Assembly (NCBI GenBank): GCA_963706605.1
Contig: OY970165.1
Span: 558,001 to 622,000 of the forward strand
Direction of reading: 5' to 3'
Origin: VRUE01 sp963706605
GTDB lineage: Bacteria; Actinomycetota; Thermoleophilia; Solirubrobacterales; 70-9
DNA length: 64,000 nt
The notes under the pieces are model-generated. The model had not been told where the DNA came from, made no database searches, and saw nothing but the letters and a program-made list of their open reading frames with translations. Below, one piece after another: positions 7,881 through 15,778 of the stretch; positions within the stretch are counted from its first letter, which is position 1, and each line of letters opens with the position of its first letter. The translations under genes and the position numbers were made by a program.

Positions 7881-8336
7881 TCAACGGGGCTCCCACACCT
7901 CGGGCGCCTCGGTGAGGCGCAGGATGTCCGCGGGCAATTCACCACTTGCGACATCGGCCAGGGTCACGGACTCGAGCACGGCGCGCATGTTGGCCCGCAG
8001 CGCCACCCAGACGTCGCGCAGCGGCGCCGCCACGCCGGAGTAGGAGAGCTCGTCGGGCCGCTCGGAGCGGATGCTCGCGATCGGCCCCTCCACGGTGCGA
8101 ATCACGTCGGCAAGGGTGATCTGATCCGCCGGCCGGGCCAGGCGGTAACCGCCCTCGGCCCCACGCTGGCTGCGCACCAAAGTCGCGTGGCGCAGCTCGA
8201 TCAGGATGTTCTCCAGGAAGCGGAGCGGCACCGACTGGGCGGTGGCGATCGCTTCTCCCTTGACCGGTCCACCGCCCGCGGCGGCCAGCTCCACCATCGC
8301 GCGCACCGCGTAGTCGACCTTCGCCGTGACGTGCAT
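7881..8336 (-). CDS. Rrf2-family transcriptional regulator
   Basis: A 151-residue Rrf2 regulator with an N-terminal winged helix (AKVDYAVRAMVELA, then VPLRFLENILIEL as recognition region and GAEGGYRLARP as wing). It has no cysteine at all, so it cannot ligate an Fe-S cluster as IscR or NsrR do; it must sense something else, as CymR does through a partner protein. A close paralogue sits at 21443-21898. The start ATG 8336 is chosen because family members begin MxVTxKxDYA. A 50-bp palindromic repeat lies 44 bases upstream. Confidence 0.9.
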   Translation of the reverse strand: MHVTAKVDYAVRAMVELAAAGGGPVKGEAIATAQSVPLRFLENILIELRHATLVRSQRGAEGGYRLARPADQITLADVIRTVEGPIASIRSERPDELSYSGVAAPLRDVWVALRANMRAVLESVTLADVASGELPADILRLTEAPEVWEPR

Positions 8337-8380
8337 CGTCGGCCCGACCATCTCAGCCTCCCCTCATCCCGCGGCAGACA

Positions 8381-8430
8381 GACGTGCCGGGAGTTGAGCA
8401 CCCATATCGGCCTTTAATCCCCGGCACGTC
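8381..8430 (+). repeat. 50-bp palindromic repeat, copy 1
   Basis: First of three 50-bp copies beginning GACGTGCCGGGA and ending CCCGGCACGTC-like, with a CATAT core. It lies between the Rrf2 gene start and the phosphoesterase stop. This is the most diverged copy. See copies at 11659-11708 and 60004-60053. Confidence 0.9.
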
Positions 8431-8437
8431 CCCCGCG

Positions 8438-9796
8438 CTAGTCACCGCCCGTTTCCCCCAACAGGCCGGGGGCGAAGGACTTCACCTTTGCCCCATCCGC
8501 AAGGCCGAGGTGCTCGAGGCCGAACAGGTCCTCGGTGGAGCGAAGCAGCGAGTAGGGATCGAGGGGCGTGGCGTCGGTGGAGCCGCCGCTGACGAAACGC
8601 GAGACGAGCAGGGCTCCCGCGTGGAGTGGGTCGTCGGCCGGCGCAGGCGCGGTTTCGGCAGTGACCGGGGGCGCGGCGCCGAAGGCGACGACCAGCAGGC
8701 CGTCTTCTTTGTAGGCCGGCGAGGCGAGGATCTGCGGCACCCATTTCGCGAGGAAGGCGTCAGCGCCCCCCGCCCCTTCCATTGCGCCGGGGGAGCATTG
8801 GCCGACGGCACCGGAATCACAGGGGGTCGGGGCGATGTAGGAGTAGCTCGCGGTCTTGTCGGCTTTCTTCAGGTCCACCGTCAGTTGTTCGAGCGGAACG
8901 TCGTTGATCGCACAGTCGCCGAGGTCGAGCAGCGAGTGGAAGTGGACGAAGGGGTTCTGGGAGGCGGCATACTGGCCAGGCAGAGGCGCGTCCGATGCGT
9001 CGGAGTCGGGATGGATGCAGTTGGCCGGTTTGCCGGTTTCGTCGACCATCCCGTCCATGTAGCCGCGCCAGCTGAAACGGCCGGCGGCCAGCTGGTCGGA
9101 GAGGGTCAGCGTTTCGACCGGGTACACGCAGCCGGGCCCGGAGACGGCGCCCCTGCCGTCGACCTTGGCGTTCGGCGGAAACTCCGTGTAGGTCGAGCAG
9201 CCGGCCTCGGTTGAGGCGTTCGGCGGCTGGCCGCTGACAGCCGCGATGGCGTTGGGCAAAGCGGCGTCGTCGAGCAGCGTGTAGCCGCTCAGCAGCTCGC
9301 CCTTGGGCCGGAGCTGCGTCGCCAGATACGGCATTTGCGAGGTTTCGCCAAAGGCCGCCTCATAGCCGGGGCTGGTGAGCGAGATGACGAAGACGTGTTT
9401 GATCCGGCCCGCTTCGGGCGGTGGAGGAGTCGTTGCGGTCGGTTCGGCCGGGGGGGCTCTTTCCGGCGGGGAAGCCGCCGCTTCAGGCGGAGCGAGGGGA
9501 GCGCTGCTCGGCACCGCCGAGCCGCCTTCCGGGAGGGCGGGTGATTTGCGGGCCCCGGAGCCGGCGATGGGGAAGCTTTCCAGCGGCGGGCTGCTTGCCG
9601 CCGGCGGGCTGTCCGAGGCGAGGCTACGGCCGAGCAGCGCCGCGAGGGCACCACTGTCGCTGGTCCCGGTCATCGCGCTGGCGACGATCGCCGAGGTGGC
9701 GACCACCGAGGAGGCAACCAGCAGCCCAAAGCGCTTGCCGGTCAGCGTCGAAGCGGCGGCGATAGCACTCCTGAACGACCCGCGTACTCGCTTCAC
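8438..9796 (-). CDS. Membrane-anchored phosphoesterase (phospholipase C/acid phosphatase-like)
   Basis: A 452-residue exported protein: an N-terminal signal anchor (about residues 22-45), a long Ala/Pro/Ser linker (about 60-128), then a phosphoesterase-family domain beginning IKHVFVISLTSPGYEAAFG. The domain resembles the alkaline-phosphatase-like fold of phospholipase C and acid phosphatase AcpA, but the usual ENRSFD metal-site motif is replaced, so activity is uncertain. It is the last gene of the pst operon; its ATG overlaps the preceding TGA (ATGA), so it probably serves phosphate scavenging. Confidence 0.75.
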   Translation of the reverse strand: MKRVRGSFRSAIAAASTLTGKRFGLLVASSVVATSAIVASAMTGTSDSGALAALLGRSLASDSPPAASSPPLESFPIAGSGARKSPALPEGGSAVPSSAPLAPPEAAASPPERAPPAEPTATTPPPPEAGRIKHVFVISLTSPGYEAAFGETSQMPYLATQLRPKGELLSGYTLLDDAALPNAIAAVSGQPPNASTEAGCSTYTEFPPNAKVDGRGAVSGPGCVYPVETLTLSDQLAAGRFSWRGYMDGMVDETGKPANCIHPDSDASDAPLPGQYAASQNPFVHFHSLLDLGDCAINDVPLEQLTVDLKKADKTASYSYIAPTPCDSGAVGQCSPGAMEGAGGADAFLAKWVPQILASPAYKEDGLLVVAFGAAPPVTAETAPAPADDPLHAGALLVSRFVSGGSTDATPLDPYSLLRSTEDLFGLEHLGLADGAKVKSFAPGLLGETGGD

Positions 9797-9993
9797 TGGA
9801 GCAGCTCCAGCATCCGTTCGGCCGCCAGCAGCTCGGCGTCGACCCGCTGCAGCTCGGCGGCCTTGCGCGTCAGGACGTCCATCCGCACGTGGTCGCGGAT
9901 CGCCATCTCATAGAAGGCGCCTCCGAGGTCGGCCTGCATGATCGTGAACTTCTCCAGCAACCGGTCGCGCTGGGCGACGAGATCCTCGCTCAT
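9793..9993 (-). CDS. 66-aa helical protein of the pst operon
   Basis: A 66-residue, probably coiled-coil protein (ELQRVDAELLAAERMLELLQ at the C-terminus, acidic N-terminus MSEDLVAQRDRLLEKF). It has no membrane segment or signal peptide. The start ATG 9993 overlaps the upstream stop by four bases and its stop overlaps the phosphoesterase start by four bases, so it is translationally coupled on both sides. I recognise no family. A cytoplasmic adaptor or regulator for the phosphate operon is possible but is speculation. Confidence 0.75.
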   Translation of the reverse strand: MSEDLVAQRDRLLEKFTIMQADLGGAFYEMAIRDHVRMDVLTRKAAELQRVDAELLAAERMLELLQ

Positions 9994-10661
9994 GGCTGAT
10001 TCCCCCCCGTCGGGGCCGGGGGCGCAGAGCTGGGATCGCCCCCGACGACGATCACGTCGGGCAGGTTCTGCTGCGCCTTGATGTAGTTGGCGCCGGTCTG
10101 TTTGACGTTGCCTTCGACCAGCTTGGTGTCTTCTTCGGTCTTCTGCGCGCTCGGCTTGAAGCCGCTCACCTGGTGGACGGCTCCGTTGCTGGTCTTGGCG
10201 ACCACCTTGCCGCCGCCCTTTGCCGCGGCCTTGTCGGCCTGCTTGGACTTGCCCGTCTTCGCCTTGGCCGCCGCCGTCGCAGGCCCGGCGGCTGACGTGC
10301 CTGCGACGGCGGCGTTCTGGTTGCGCAGAGCTTCGAGCAGCGCCTCGCTTTCGCCGCCGTCCGAGCCGCCGCGGCCGACGACGACGCCGATCGCCACCGC
10401 GATCGGCAACAGGGCGAAGAAGCCGACCGCGGCCGCTCGACCGCCGGGACCGGTTTTGGCCGGCGGGCGGGCAATCGGCCGGCGGGCGCGTTTGCTCATC
10501 GCGGCGAAGTAGCGCGAGGCCGGGTTCGCGCCGTTGCCGCGCCGCGCCGCGCATTCGATGCAGTAACGCTGCTGGGGGTCAAGCGGCGCGCCGCACTCCT
10601 CACAGGGCTCGTAACTCTGGGTGCTCGTTATGGGGGGCTGCTCAGGGGTCTGGACACTCAT
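9990..10661 (-). CDS. Zinc-ribbon membrane protein of the pst operon
   Basis: A 223-residue protein with an N-terminal zinc ribbon (CEECGAPLDPQQRYCIECA, four cysteines in two CxxC pairs), a basic stretch, one membrane helix (about residues 75-95) and an Ala/Lys-rich extracytoplasmic tail. This zinc_ribbon-TM-tail plan is common in actinobacteria, but this member has no assigned role. It is coupled by ATGA overlaps to the lipoprotein before it and the 66-aa gene after it. Confidence 0.78.
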   Translation of the reverse strand: MSVQTPEQPPITSTQSYEPCEECGAPLDPQQRYCIECAARRGNGANPASRYFAAMSKRARRPIARPPAKTGPGGRAAAVGFFALLPIAVAIGVVVGRGGSDGGESEALLEALRNQNAAVAGTSAAGPATAAAKAKTGKSKQADKAAAKGGGKVVAKTSNGAVHQVSGFKPSAQKTEEDTKLVEGNVKQTGANYIKAQQNLPDVIVVGGDPSSAPPAPTGGNQP

Positions 10662-10861
10662 CGCTGTTTGCTCCCGTCGTCGTCTGACTTGGATCGCTGC
10701 TCCCGTCTGTGTTCACGGGCTTCGAGGATGCGCTTGGAGCGTGCCTGCTGGCGCGCCGCCTTTTCCTGCGTCGTCGTGCAGCCCGCGAACATGCCCGCGA
10801 GTAGCAACCCGCAGACGGCGAGGACCCCGAACCGCTGCACATGGCGGTTAACCGAACGCAC
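10658..10861 (-). CDS. Small lipoprotein of the pst operon
   Basis: A 67-residue lipoprotein: signal peptide with lipobox FAGC (Cys28), then a short strongly charged tail (EKAARQQARSKRILEAREH). It starts 14 bases inside the end of pstB and its stop overlaps the next gene (ATGA). Conserved operon position suggests an envelope accessory of phosphate uptake; no function is known to me. Confidence 0.72.
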   Translation of the reverse strand: MRSVNRHVQRFGVLAVCGLLLAGMFAGCTTTQEKAARQQARSKRILEAREHRREQRSKSDDDGSKQR

Positions 10862-11807
10862 CGCTCACGTACTCCTGCGTCCGCTGCTCGCGGGGCGAGC
10901 CGAAGAGGGCGGTCGCGCTGTTGTACTCGACCAGCTCACCCAGGTACATGAAGGCGACGTGGTCGGCGATCCGGTAGGCCTGCTGGAGGTTGTGGGTGAC
11001 GATCACTACGGCGACGTCGTCGCGCAGCTTCACGATCAGGTCCTCGATCACCTGGGTCGACTGCGGATCGAGCGCCGAGCAGGGCTCGTCGAGCAGCAGC
11101 ACCTCCGGCTCGGCGGCCAGGGCGCGGGCGATGCAGAGTCGCTGCTGCTGGCCGCCCGAGAGCTTCAGGGCGGGATGGTCGAGGTTGTCCTTGACCTCCT
11201 CGAAGAGACCGGCCCGCTCCAAAGCGCTGTGGACCTTGGGCTCGAGGGTCTTCTTGCGCTGGCGCCGCGACCCCTGCTCGCGCAGGACGTAGGCGATGTT
11301 GTCGAAGACGCTCATCGGGAACGGGTTGGGCTGCTGGAAGACCATCGTCACCCGCCGTCGCAGCAGGGTCGGCTCGATCAGGGTGATGTCGACGTCGTCG
11401 AGCAGGATGCGGCCGCGCAACATCGCCGTGCTGGTCAGCTCGGTGAGCCGGTTGAGCGAGCGCAGCAGCGTCGTCTTGCCGCAACCGGAGGGGCCGATCA
11501 TCGCCAGCACCTCGCCCTGGCGGACCGGCAGCGAGACCGATTTCACCGCTTCCCGGTTGGAGTAGGAGACGGAGACGTCGTCGATCTCCATGCGGCGGAT
11601 CGAGAACTGGGGGGCGCCGATCGAACGGCGCGCCCCGGTGAACCCCCCCGTGCCCCCTGACGTGCCGGGAGTTATGCCCCCATATGGACCGCGAACTCCC
11701 GGCACGTCCCCGCTGTCGGTTAGCGGCGGTGGCGCTGCCTGCCGCGCCGCTTTTGCGTCCTCGAGCTGCAGCCGCCGGATCGGCGGTGGCGGCGTCACGA
11801 ACTCCAT
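10848..11807 (-). CDS. pstB: Phosphate ABC transporter ATPase PstB with N-terminal extension
   Basis: The ATPase of the high-affinity phosphate importer. Walker A GPSGCGKTT (105-113), signature LSGGQQQR (215-222), Walker B VLLLDEP (235-241). The family-typical protein begins near M73 (MEIDDVSVSY). Here about 72 extra residues precede it, starting at ATG 11807 behind a strong AAAGGTGGGG ribosome site; the extension includes the in-frame 50-bp palindromic repeat and two similar segments, IRRLQLEDA and IRRMEIDDV. A shorter start at ATG 11591 cannot be excluded. Overlaps the end of pstA by 13 bases. Confidence 0.95.
   Translation of the reverse strand: MEFVTPPPPIRRLQLEDAKAARQAAPPPLTDSGDVPGVRGPYGGITPGTSGGTGGFTGARRSIGAPQFSIRRMEIDDVSVSYSNREAVKSVSLPVRQGEVLAMIGPSGCGKTTLLRSLNRLTELTSTAMLRGRILLDDVDITLIEPTLLRRRVTMVFQQPNPFPMSVFDNIAYVLREQGSRRQRKKTLEPKVHSALERAGLFEEVKDNLDHPALKLSGGQQQRLCIARALAAEPEVLLLDEPCSALDPQSTQVIEDLIVKLRDDVAVVIVTHNLQQAYRIADHVAFMYLGELVEYNSATALFGSPREQRTQEYVSGAFG
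11659..11708 (+). repeat. 50-bp palindromic repeat, copy 2 (inside pstB)
   Basis: Second copy, within the N-terminal extension of pstB, contributing the peptide DVPGVRGPYGGITPGTS in frame. It begins GACGTGCCGGGAGTT, ends AACTCCCGGCACGTC, and has a CATATG core. It differs from the reverse complement of copy 3 at only about four or five positions. Confidence 0.95.
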
Positions 11808-12793
11808 GCCCCCACCTTTCGCGCACGGCGGTGGACGACGTCGACGGCCGCATTCAGGGCCAGCACCATCAGCAGCAGGACGAAGGCCGCCGCGTAGGCC
11901 TTCTGGGGCTGGTTGAGATTTCCGGTGGGAGAAGCCTCGTAGACGAAGTTGGTCAACGTCGTGCCGGCGCCGCGCAGGTAGTTGAGCGGGAAGGCACTGC
12001 CGACCGGGGCGAAGTTCTGGGTCGCGCCAAGCAGGACGACGATGATCGCCGTGTCGCCGATGATCCTGCCGAGGCCGAGCATCGCCCCGGTGGCGATCTG
12101 CGGCCGGCTGGCGGGCAGCAGAATCCGCCGCGTCGTCGCCACCTTGGTCTTGCCGACCGCGTAGGAGGCCTCGCGCACGTGCCGGGGAATCGAGCTCAGT
12201 CCCTCGCGGGTGCTGGCGACGATCAGTGGCAGGGCGACCAGGGAGAGCATCGTCGAGGCGGCGAAGAAGGAGCGGCCGAATACGACGCCGCCGGAGGTGC
12301 GGCTGAGAAAGCCGAGGGCGGTGCTGGAGAAGATCACCGTTCCGAACAGCGCCAGGACGATCGAGGGGATGCCGGCGATCGCCTCGATCGTCGACTCGGT
12401 GATCCGGGCGAGAGCGGCAGGGCGGCCGTACTCGACCAGCCAGACGGCGATGCCGATGCCGATCGGCAGTGCGATCGAGATCCCCATCACGGCGACGATC
12501 AGGGTGCCGAGAAGGGCATCGGAGAAGCCGCCGGTTTCGCCCTGGGTGAACCCCGCCGAGGCCGGGGTGACGAGCATCGAGGGCTTGAGGAACTTGAACC
12601 CCTGGATCAGCAGGTAGACGACGATCGCGATCGCGATCGCGCAGAAGAGCAGACCCAGCGCCCAGCAGATCGCCAGGCCGATGCGATCGGTCAGCCGCCA
12701 GGCGGCGCTGCCCTCGACCGCTGACTTGCGGGGGCGCGCCTCGCCCCCGCCCGGCGGGGGCGCTGCCGGCGGCATTGCCAGCGAGGACTCCAT
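11795..12793 (-). CDS. pstA: Phosphate ABC transporter permease PstA
   Basis: A 332-residue permease with six membrane helices after a proline-rich cytoplasmic N-terminus (about 55 residues, longer than usual). The EAA loop is seen as REASYAVGKTKVATTRRILLP, preceding LGLGRIIGDTAIIVVLLG. With PstC it forms the membrane channel for phosphate. Start ATG 12793 shares a base with the pstC stop (TGATG); the 3' end overlaps pstB. Confidence 0.95.
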   Translation of the reverse strand: MESSLAMPPAAPPPGGGEARPRKSAVEGSAAWRLTDRIGLAICWALGLLFCAIAIAIVVYLLIQGFKFLKPSMLVTPASAGFTQGETGGFSDALLGTLIVAVMGISIALPIGIGIAVWLVEYGRPAALARITESTIEAIAGIPSIVLALFGTVIFSSTALGFLSRTSGGVVFGRSFFAASTMLSLVALPLIVASTREGLSSIPRHVREASYAVGKTKVATTRRILLPASRPQIATGAMLGLGRIIGDTAIIVVLLGATQNFAPVGSAFPLNYLRGAGTTLTNFVYEASPTGNLNQPQKAYAAAFVLLLMVLALNAAVDVVHRRARKVGAWSS

Positions 12794-13788
12794 CAGGCCG
12801 TCGCCCCGTATTTGCCCATCGCCCGCCGCGTCGCCCAACCGGTCAGCGAAAGCATCGCGGCCGAGAAGAGCAGCACCGCGGCGATCGCGAACAGCGTCGC
12901 GTTGGCGGGCGGCGAGCTGAGCTGGTCGATGTTCTTGACGATCGTGGGCGCCAACGGGCGCGAGGGCTCGAAGATGAAGACGGCGCCGTCGGCGGGGTTG
13001 GGGGCGAAACCGACCGAGCCCGAGATCATCGCCAGCATCACCGCCTCGCCGATCGCCCTGGCGGTGGCCAGCACGGTGCCGGCGACGATCGCCGGGCGGG
13101 CGGTGCGGACCCCGATCTTCCACGTCGTACGCCAACGGTTGACGCCGAGGGCGAGGGAGCCCTCCAGCCACCCCGGACGCACCGACCGCAGGCCGTCGGA
13201 GAAGATCGAGACCATCAGCGGCGCGATCATCACCGTGAGCACGACGACCGCGGCGAGCAGGCTGTAGCCGCTGAGCGAGATCACGCCCGCGACCGAGGCC
13301 TTCTGCGACTCGCTGACCAGGTGGTTGCCGATAAACGGGACCAGCACCAGCACGCCGAGCAGGCCGTAGATCACGGAGGGGACGCTGGCCAGGAAGCGGA
13401 CGACCGGCTGCAGGACGTTGCTCATCCACTCGGGCGCGAACTCGACGATGAAGACGGCGACGAAGAGGGCCGAGAAGAGGGCGATCGCGACGGCCCCGCC
13501 GGTGATCAGGATCGTGCTCCAGATCAGCGGCCAGGCGTGAAAGGTGTAGACGTATTCGACGCCCGGCTGGCCGGAGAGGAAGATCGCGTTGAGCTGGTCG
13601 TCGACGTTGCCCCCCGGCCCGAACCAGGCGAGGCCGTTGTGGGCAAACGACGGCCACCCCCTGAGGAAGACGGTGAGGATCATCGCCAACAGCAGCGCCA
13701 CGACGGCGCAGACCAGCGCGCCGAGCATCTGCTCGACGCGCCGATCCGACCATCGTGGGCCGTACTCCTCTGGGTGCTGCTCCTCCAC
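12793..13788 (-). CDS. pstC: Phosphate ABC transporter permease PstC
   Basis: A 331-residue permease with six to seven helices. FLASVPSVIYGLLGVLVLVP and the EAA loop LEGSLALGVNRWRTTWKIGV are PstC-typical. It pairs with PstA and is encoded between pstS and pstA in the canonical order; its stop overlaps the pstA start, and pstS ends immediately before it. Confidence 0.95.
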   Translation of the reverse strand: MEEQHPEEYGPRWSDRRVEQMLGALVCAVVALLLAMILTVFLRGWPSFAHNGLAWFGPGGNVDDQLNAIFLSGQPGVEYVYTFHAWPLIWSTILITGGAVAIALFSALFVAVFIVEFAPEWMSNVLQPVVRFLASVPSVIYGLLGVLVLVPFIGNHLVSESQKASVAGVISLSGYSLLAAVVVLTVMIAPLMVSIFSDGLRSVRPGWLEGSLALGVNRWRTTWKIGVRTARPAIVAGTVLATARAIGEAVMLAMISGSVGFAPNPADGAVFIFEPSRPLAPTIVKNIDQLSSPPANATLFAIAAVLLFSAAMLSLTGWATRRAMGKYGATA

Positions 13789-14619
13789 TTACCGTTTCGG
13801 CTTCTTGTTGAAGGCGGCCACGCCGCCGGCTTTGCCGATCACTTCCCCGGCAACCGGGTCACGACGCGCCCAGTCGACGAACTTCTCCACCGCCGGGCTG
13901 GGGTTCGCGGTCGGCAGGACGATGAAGATGTAGCGGGAGAGCGGGTACTTGAGCGGCTCGACGCTGATCTTCGACGGCGTGCATTGGACACCGTTCACCT
14001 TCAGCGCCTTCTGGCCCTTGCCCTGCCAGGCGAGTCCGTCGTAGCCGATCGCGTTGGGGTCCTGTTTGACCGCGTTGACGACCAGGCCGTCGGCGGTCAG
14101 GGCGTTGACGTTCGACGCCGGTGGTTCGTTGTTGAGAACCGCCTGCAGGAAGAAGTTGTAGGTCCCTCCGTTGGTGTCACGACCGACGGGGTCGATCGTC
14201 GTTTCGAGGCCAGAACCAGGAATCTGGTTCCAGTTGGTCAGCAGGCCCCGGTAGATGTCGTGGGTCTGCTGGATGCTGATGTTGCTGAGCTTGTTCTTGG
14301 GGTTGACGTCCAGGCAGAGGCCGTCGAGGTAGAGCTTGATGTAGGTCGTCCCGGCGTCGCTGGGGAGCGGCGTGCGGGCCTGCCCCGCGAACTGACTGGT
14401 GCCGTTCTGGACGTCTTTGACGCCGGCGTTGCCTCCGTTGGCGGTATAGACGAACTTGACCTTCCCCTTGGTCACCTTCGTGTACTGGGCGAAGAGCGCC
14501 TGCAGCACGGGCTGCGCTGCGACCGATCCCGACCCGATCAGGGTCTGGGCACCGGCAGACGCCGGCACAGCGAGCCCCAGGAGGGCGATCACCGTTATGG
14601 CGAGGGTCTTGCTTCTCAT
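13789..14619 (-). CDS. pstS: Phosphate-binding protein PstS
   Basis: A 276-residue secreted phosphate-binding protein with a classical signal peptide (MRSKTLAITVIALLGLAVPA, cleavage near ASAGA). It has no lipobox, so it is secreted rather than lipid-anchored. LIGSGSVAAQPVLQALFAQY is the phosphate-site opening of PstS, followed by GTSQFAGQARTPL and IGYDGLAW. Start ATG 14619 has a strong AAAGGAAG ribosome site. First gene of the pst operon; an operator-like palindrome sits next to its -10 box. Confidence 0.93.
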   Translation of the reverse strand: MRSKTLAITVIALLGLAVPASAGAQTLIGSGSVAAQPVLQALFAQYTKVTKGKVKFVYTANGGNAGVKDVQNGTSQFAGQARTPLPSDAGTTYIKLYLDGLCLDVNPKNKLSNISIQQTHDIYRGLLTNWNQIPGSGLETTIDPVGRDTNGGTYNFFLQAVLNNEPPASNVNALTADGLVVNAVKQDPNAIGYDGLAWQGKGQKALKVNGVQCTPSKISVEPLKYPLSRYIFIVLPTANPSPAVEKFVDWARRDPVAGEVIGKAGGVAAFNKKPKR

Positions 14620-14653
14620 ACGGATTTGCTTCCTTTCCTGCCGGGTTCTGGAG

Positions 14654-14684
14654 CTTGTTGAGTGGCTTACTCGACAAGACCCTA
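14654..14684 (-). promoter_or_regulatory. pstS promoter with TTGAGT-type palindrome
   Basis: A palindrome with arms CTTGTTGAGT (14654-14663) and ACTCGACAAG (14669-14678), separated by five bases, directly abuts a TAGGGT -10 box on the minus strand (14679-14684). A repressor bound here would cover the start of pstS transcription. The same palindrome type occurs at 15713-15737. Confidence 0.55.
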
Positions 14685-14755
14685 GCACCTTCTGTACTTT
14701 ATTGACCTCTTTACTAAAGAAGGCTTCCCGGCAAGCCCTGAATACGGAGGTTCCA

Positions 14756-15418
14756 TTGCTCAACAGAAGACTGTCCAGGCCTCGCGCGGCACTCGTGGTC
14801 GCGGTTGCGGCGGCGCTTGCCGCCGTGGTTGCCGTCAGCCCCTCGTTCGCCGGGTCCTTCCTCACGAACCAGAAGGCGGCGCATCTCTACATCACCAACA
14901 AGAAAGGCAACACGCTCTATCTGAAGAAAAAAGCGGCCGGCAACATCTACCTGAAGAAGACCGATGCCTCGCCGACGCCGATCGCGGCGATCGCGGCGGG
15001 CACGGCCCCCTTCTCCGCCTTGGCGACCACGGCCGGGTATATCCCGACCGCGTTCACCTCGTTCGCGACGAAGGGGATCGCGAAGACGGTGATCACCTTC
15101 TCGGGGCAGGCAACCTGCACCGCGGAAAAACCGACGACGGAACTCGCCTGCCCGATCCAGATCCTGGTCGACGGCCAGTCGAGCGGAAAAGTCAACTTCA
15201 CCCCCGCCACCGCCGCCTCACCCAAACTCGCTCCACTGGTCTACACGGTGACGCAGACCACGGTGCTGGGCAAAGGCGGGCATACCGTCGCCATCCAGTA
15301 CGCCGGCGCCGCGAAAGTCACCTTCACGCTGAAAAACTGGAACCTCGCGGTCCAGGCCTATCCGGAAGCTCCCGAACCGCCGGCGACTCCAGAAACCCCG
15401 GCGAAAGCCGCCGGCTGA
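14756..15418 (+). CDS. Secreted protein of unknown function, divergent from pstS
   Basis: A 220-residue exported protein starting at TTG 14756 behind GGAGG. A long signal peptide (about residues 10-36) is followed by lysine-rich short repeats (ITNKKGNTLYLKKKAAGNIY), a middle domain with two cysteines (ATCTAEKPTTELACPIQI, probable disulfide), and an Ala/Pro/Glu tail. It resembles the beta-rich secreted proteins frequent in Solirubrobacterales, but I know no function. Shared regulatory DNA with pstS suggests a link to phosphate limitation. Confidence 0.72.
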   Translation: MLNRRLSRPRAALVVAVAAALAAVVAVSPSFAGSFLTNQKAAHLYITNKKGNTLYLKKKAAGNIYLKKTDASPTPIAAIAAGTAPFSALATTAGYIPTAFTSFATKGIAKTVITFSGQATCTAEKPTTELACPIQILVDGQSSGKVNFTPATAASPKLAPLVYTVTQTTVLGKGGHTVAIQYAGAAKVTFTLKNWNLAVQAYPEAPEPPATPETPAKAAG

Positions 15419-15427
15419 GTCCAATCA

Positions 15428-15480
15428 CCACCGACGGGCCTCAAACGGGAGCCGGACTCCCGTTTGAGGCCCGTCGGTGG
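15428..15480. terminator. Perfect 24-bp inverted repeat, bidirectional terminator
   Basis: Arms 15428-15451 and 15457-15480 are perfectly complementary over 24 bp with a five-base loop (CCGGA). It lies exactly between two convergent genes (stops at 15418 and 15496), the position of a two-way terminator, but has no T-run on either side. Confidence 0.75.
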
Positions 15481-15495
15481 TTGGGGTGCGGCGGC

Positions 15496-15693
15496 TCAGC
15501 GGCTTGGGCGGGCCAGGGAGTCGCCGAGGAGCAAGCGGGCCCTGTAGTAGAGGGCCTCGTCGACCGCGGGCTGCCCCCCGTCCCGGCGTGCGCGGTTGGC
15601 TCGGTTGGGGCCGGTACCGACCGGGGCCTCGTCGCGAACCAGGCCGGCGAGCCGGCCTCTCGAGGTGAACTTGGTGGCGCCTTTCAAGCTCAT
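15496..15693 (-). CDS. Small basic protein of unknown function
   Basis: A 65-residue basic protein (MSLKGATKFTSRGRLAGLVR at the start; a helical EALYYRARLLLGDSL segment near the end). Support comes from its signals: an AAAGGAAG ribosome site seven bases before ATG 15693, a promoter palindrome like that of pstS, a leader sharing ACTCAACAA(A/G)CT(T/C)CAGAA with the pstS leader, and a terminator just after its stop. No family recognised; co-regulation with pstS is the best functional hint. Confidence 0.6.
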   Translation of the reverse strand: MSLKGATKFTSRGRLAGLVRDEAPVGTGPNRANRARRDGGQPAVDEALYYRARLLLGDSLARPSR

Positions 15694-15712
15694 AGAGTCT
15701 TCCTTTCTGAAG

Positions 15713-15738
15713 TTTGTTGAGTCTTAAACTCAAGAATA
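15713..15738 (-). promoter_or_regulatory. TTGAGT-N5-ACTCAA palindrome at small-gene promoter
   Basis: TTGAGT (15717-15722), five bases, then ACTCAA (15728-15733), overlapping a TATTCT -10 box on the minus strand (15733-15738). It resembles the pstS promoter palindrome and, apart from the spacer, the HAIR operator of HspR (CTTGAGT-N7-ACTCAAG). It also lies upstream of the PhoD-like gene on the plus strand. Confidence 0.5.
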
Positions 15739-15778
15739 GCAAGGGAGTAGGCCAAGCGGATTGCGGGAAGGAGAAACC

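Noticed and set aside
12775..14661. A 628-codon plus-strand frame opposite pstC and pstS
   Set aside because: It is a shadow of the pst genes in GC-rich DNA: low-complexity Asp/Arg/Gly text, no start signal.
15713..15737. Calling the palindrome a HAIR operator of HspR
   Set aside because: The half-sites agree but the spacer is five bases instead of seven, and no dnaK, clpB or hspR gene is nearby.
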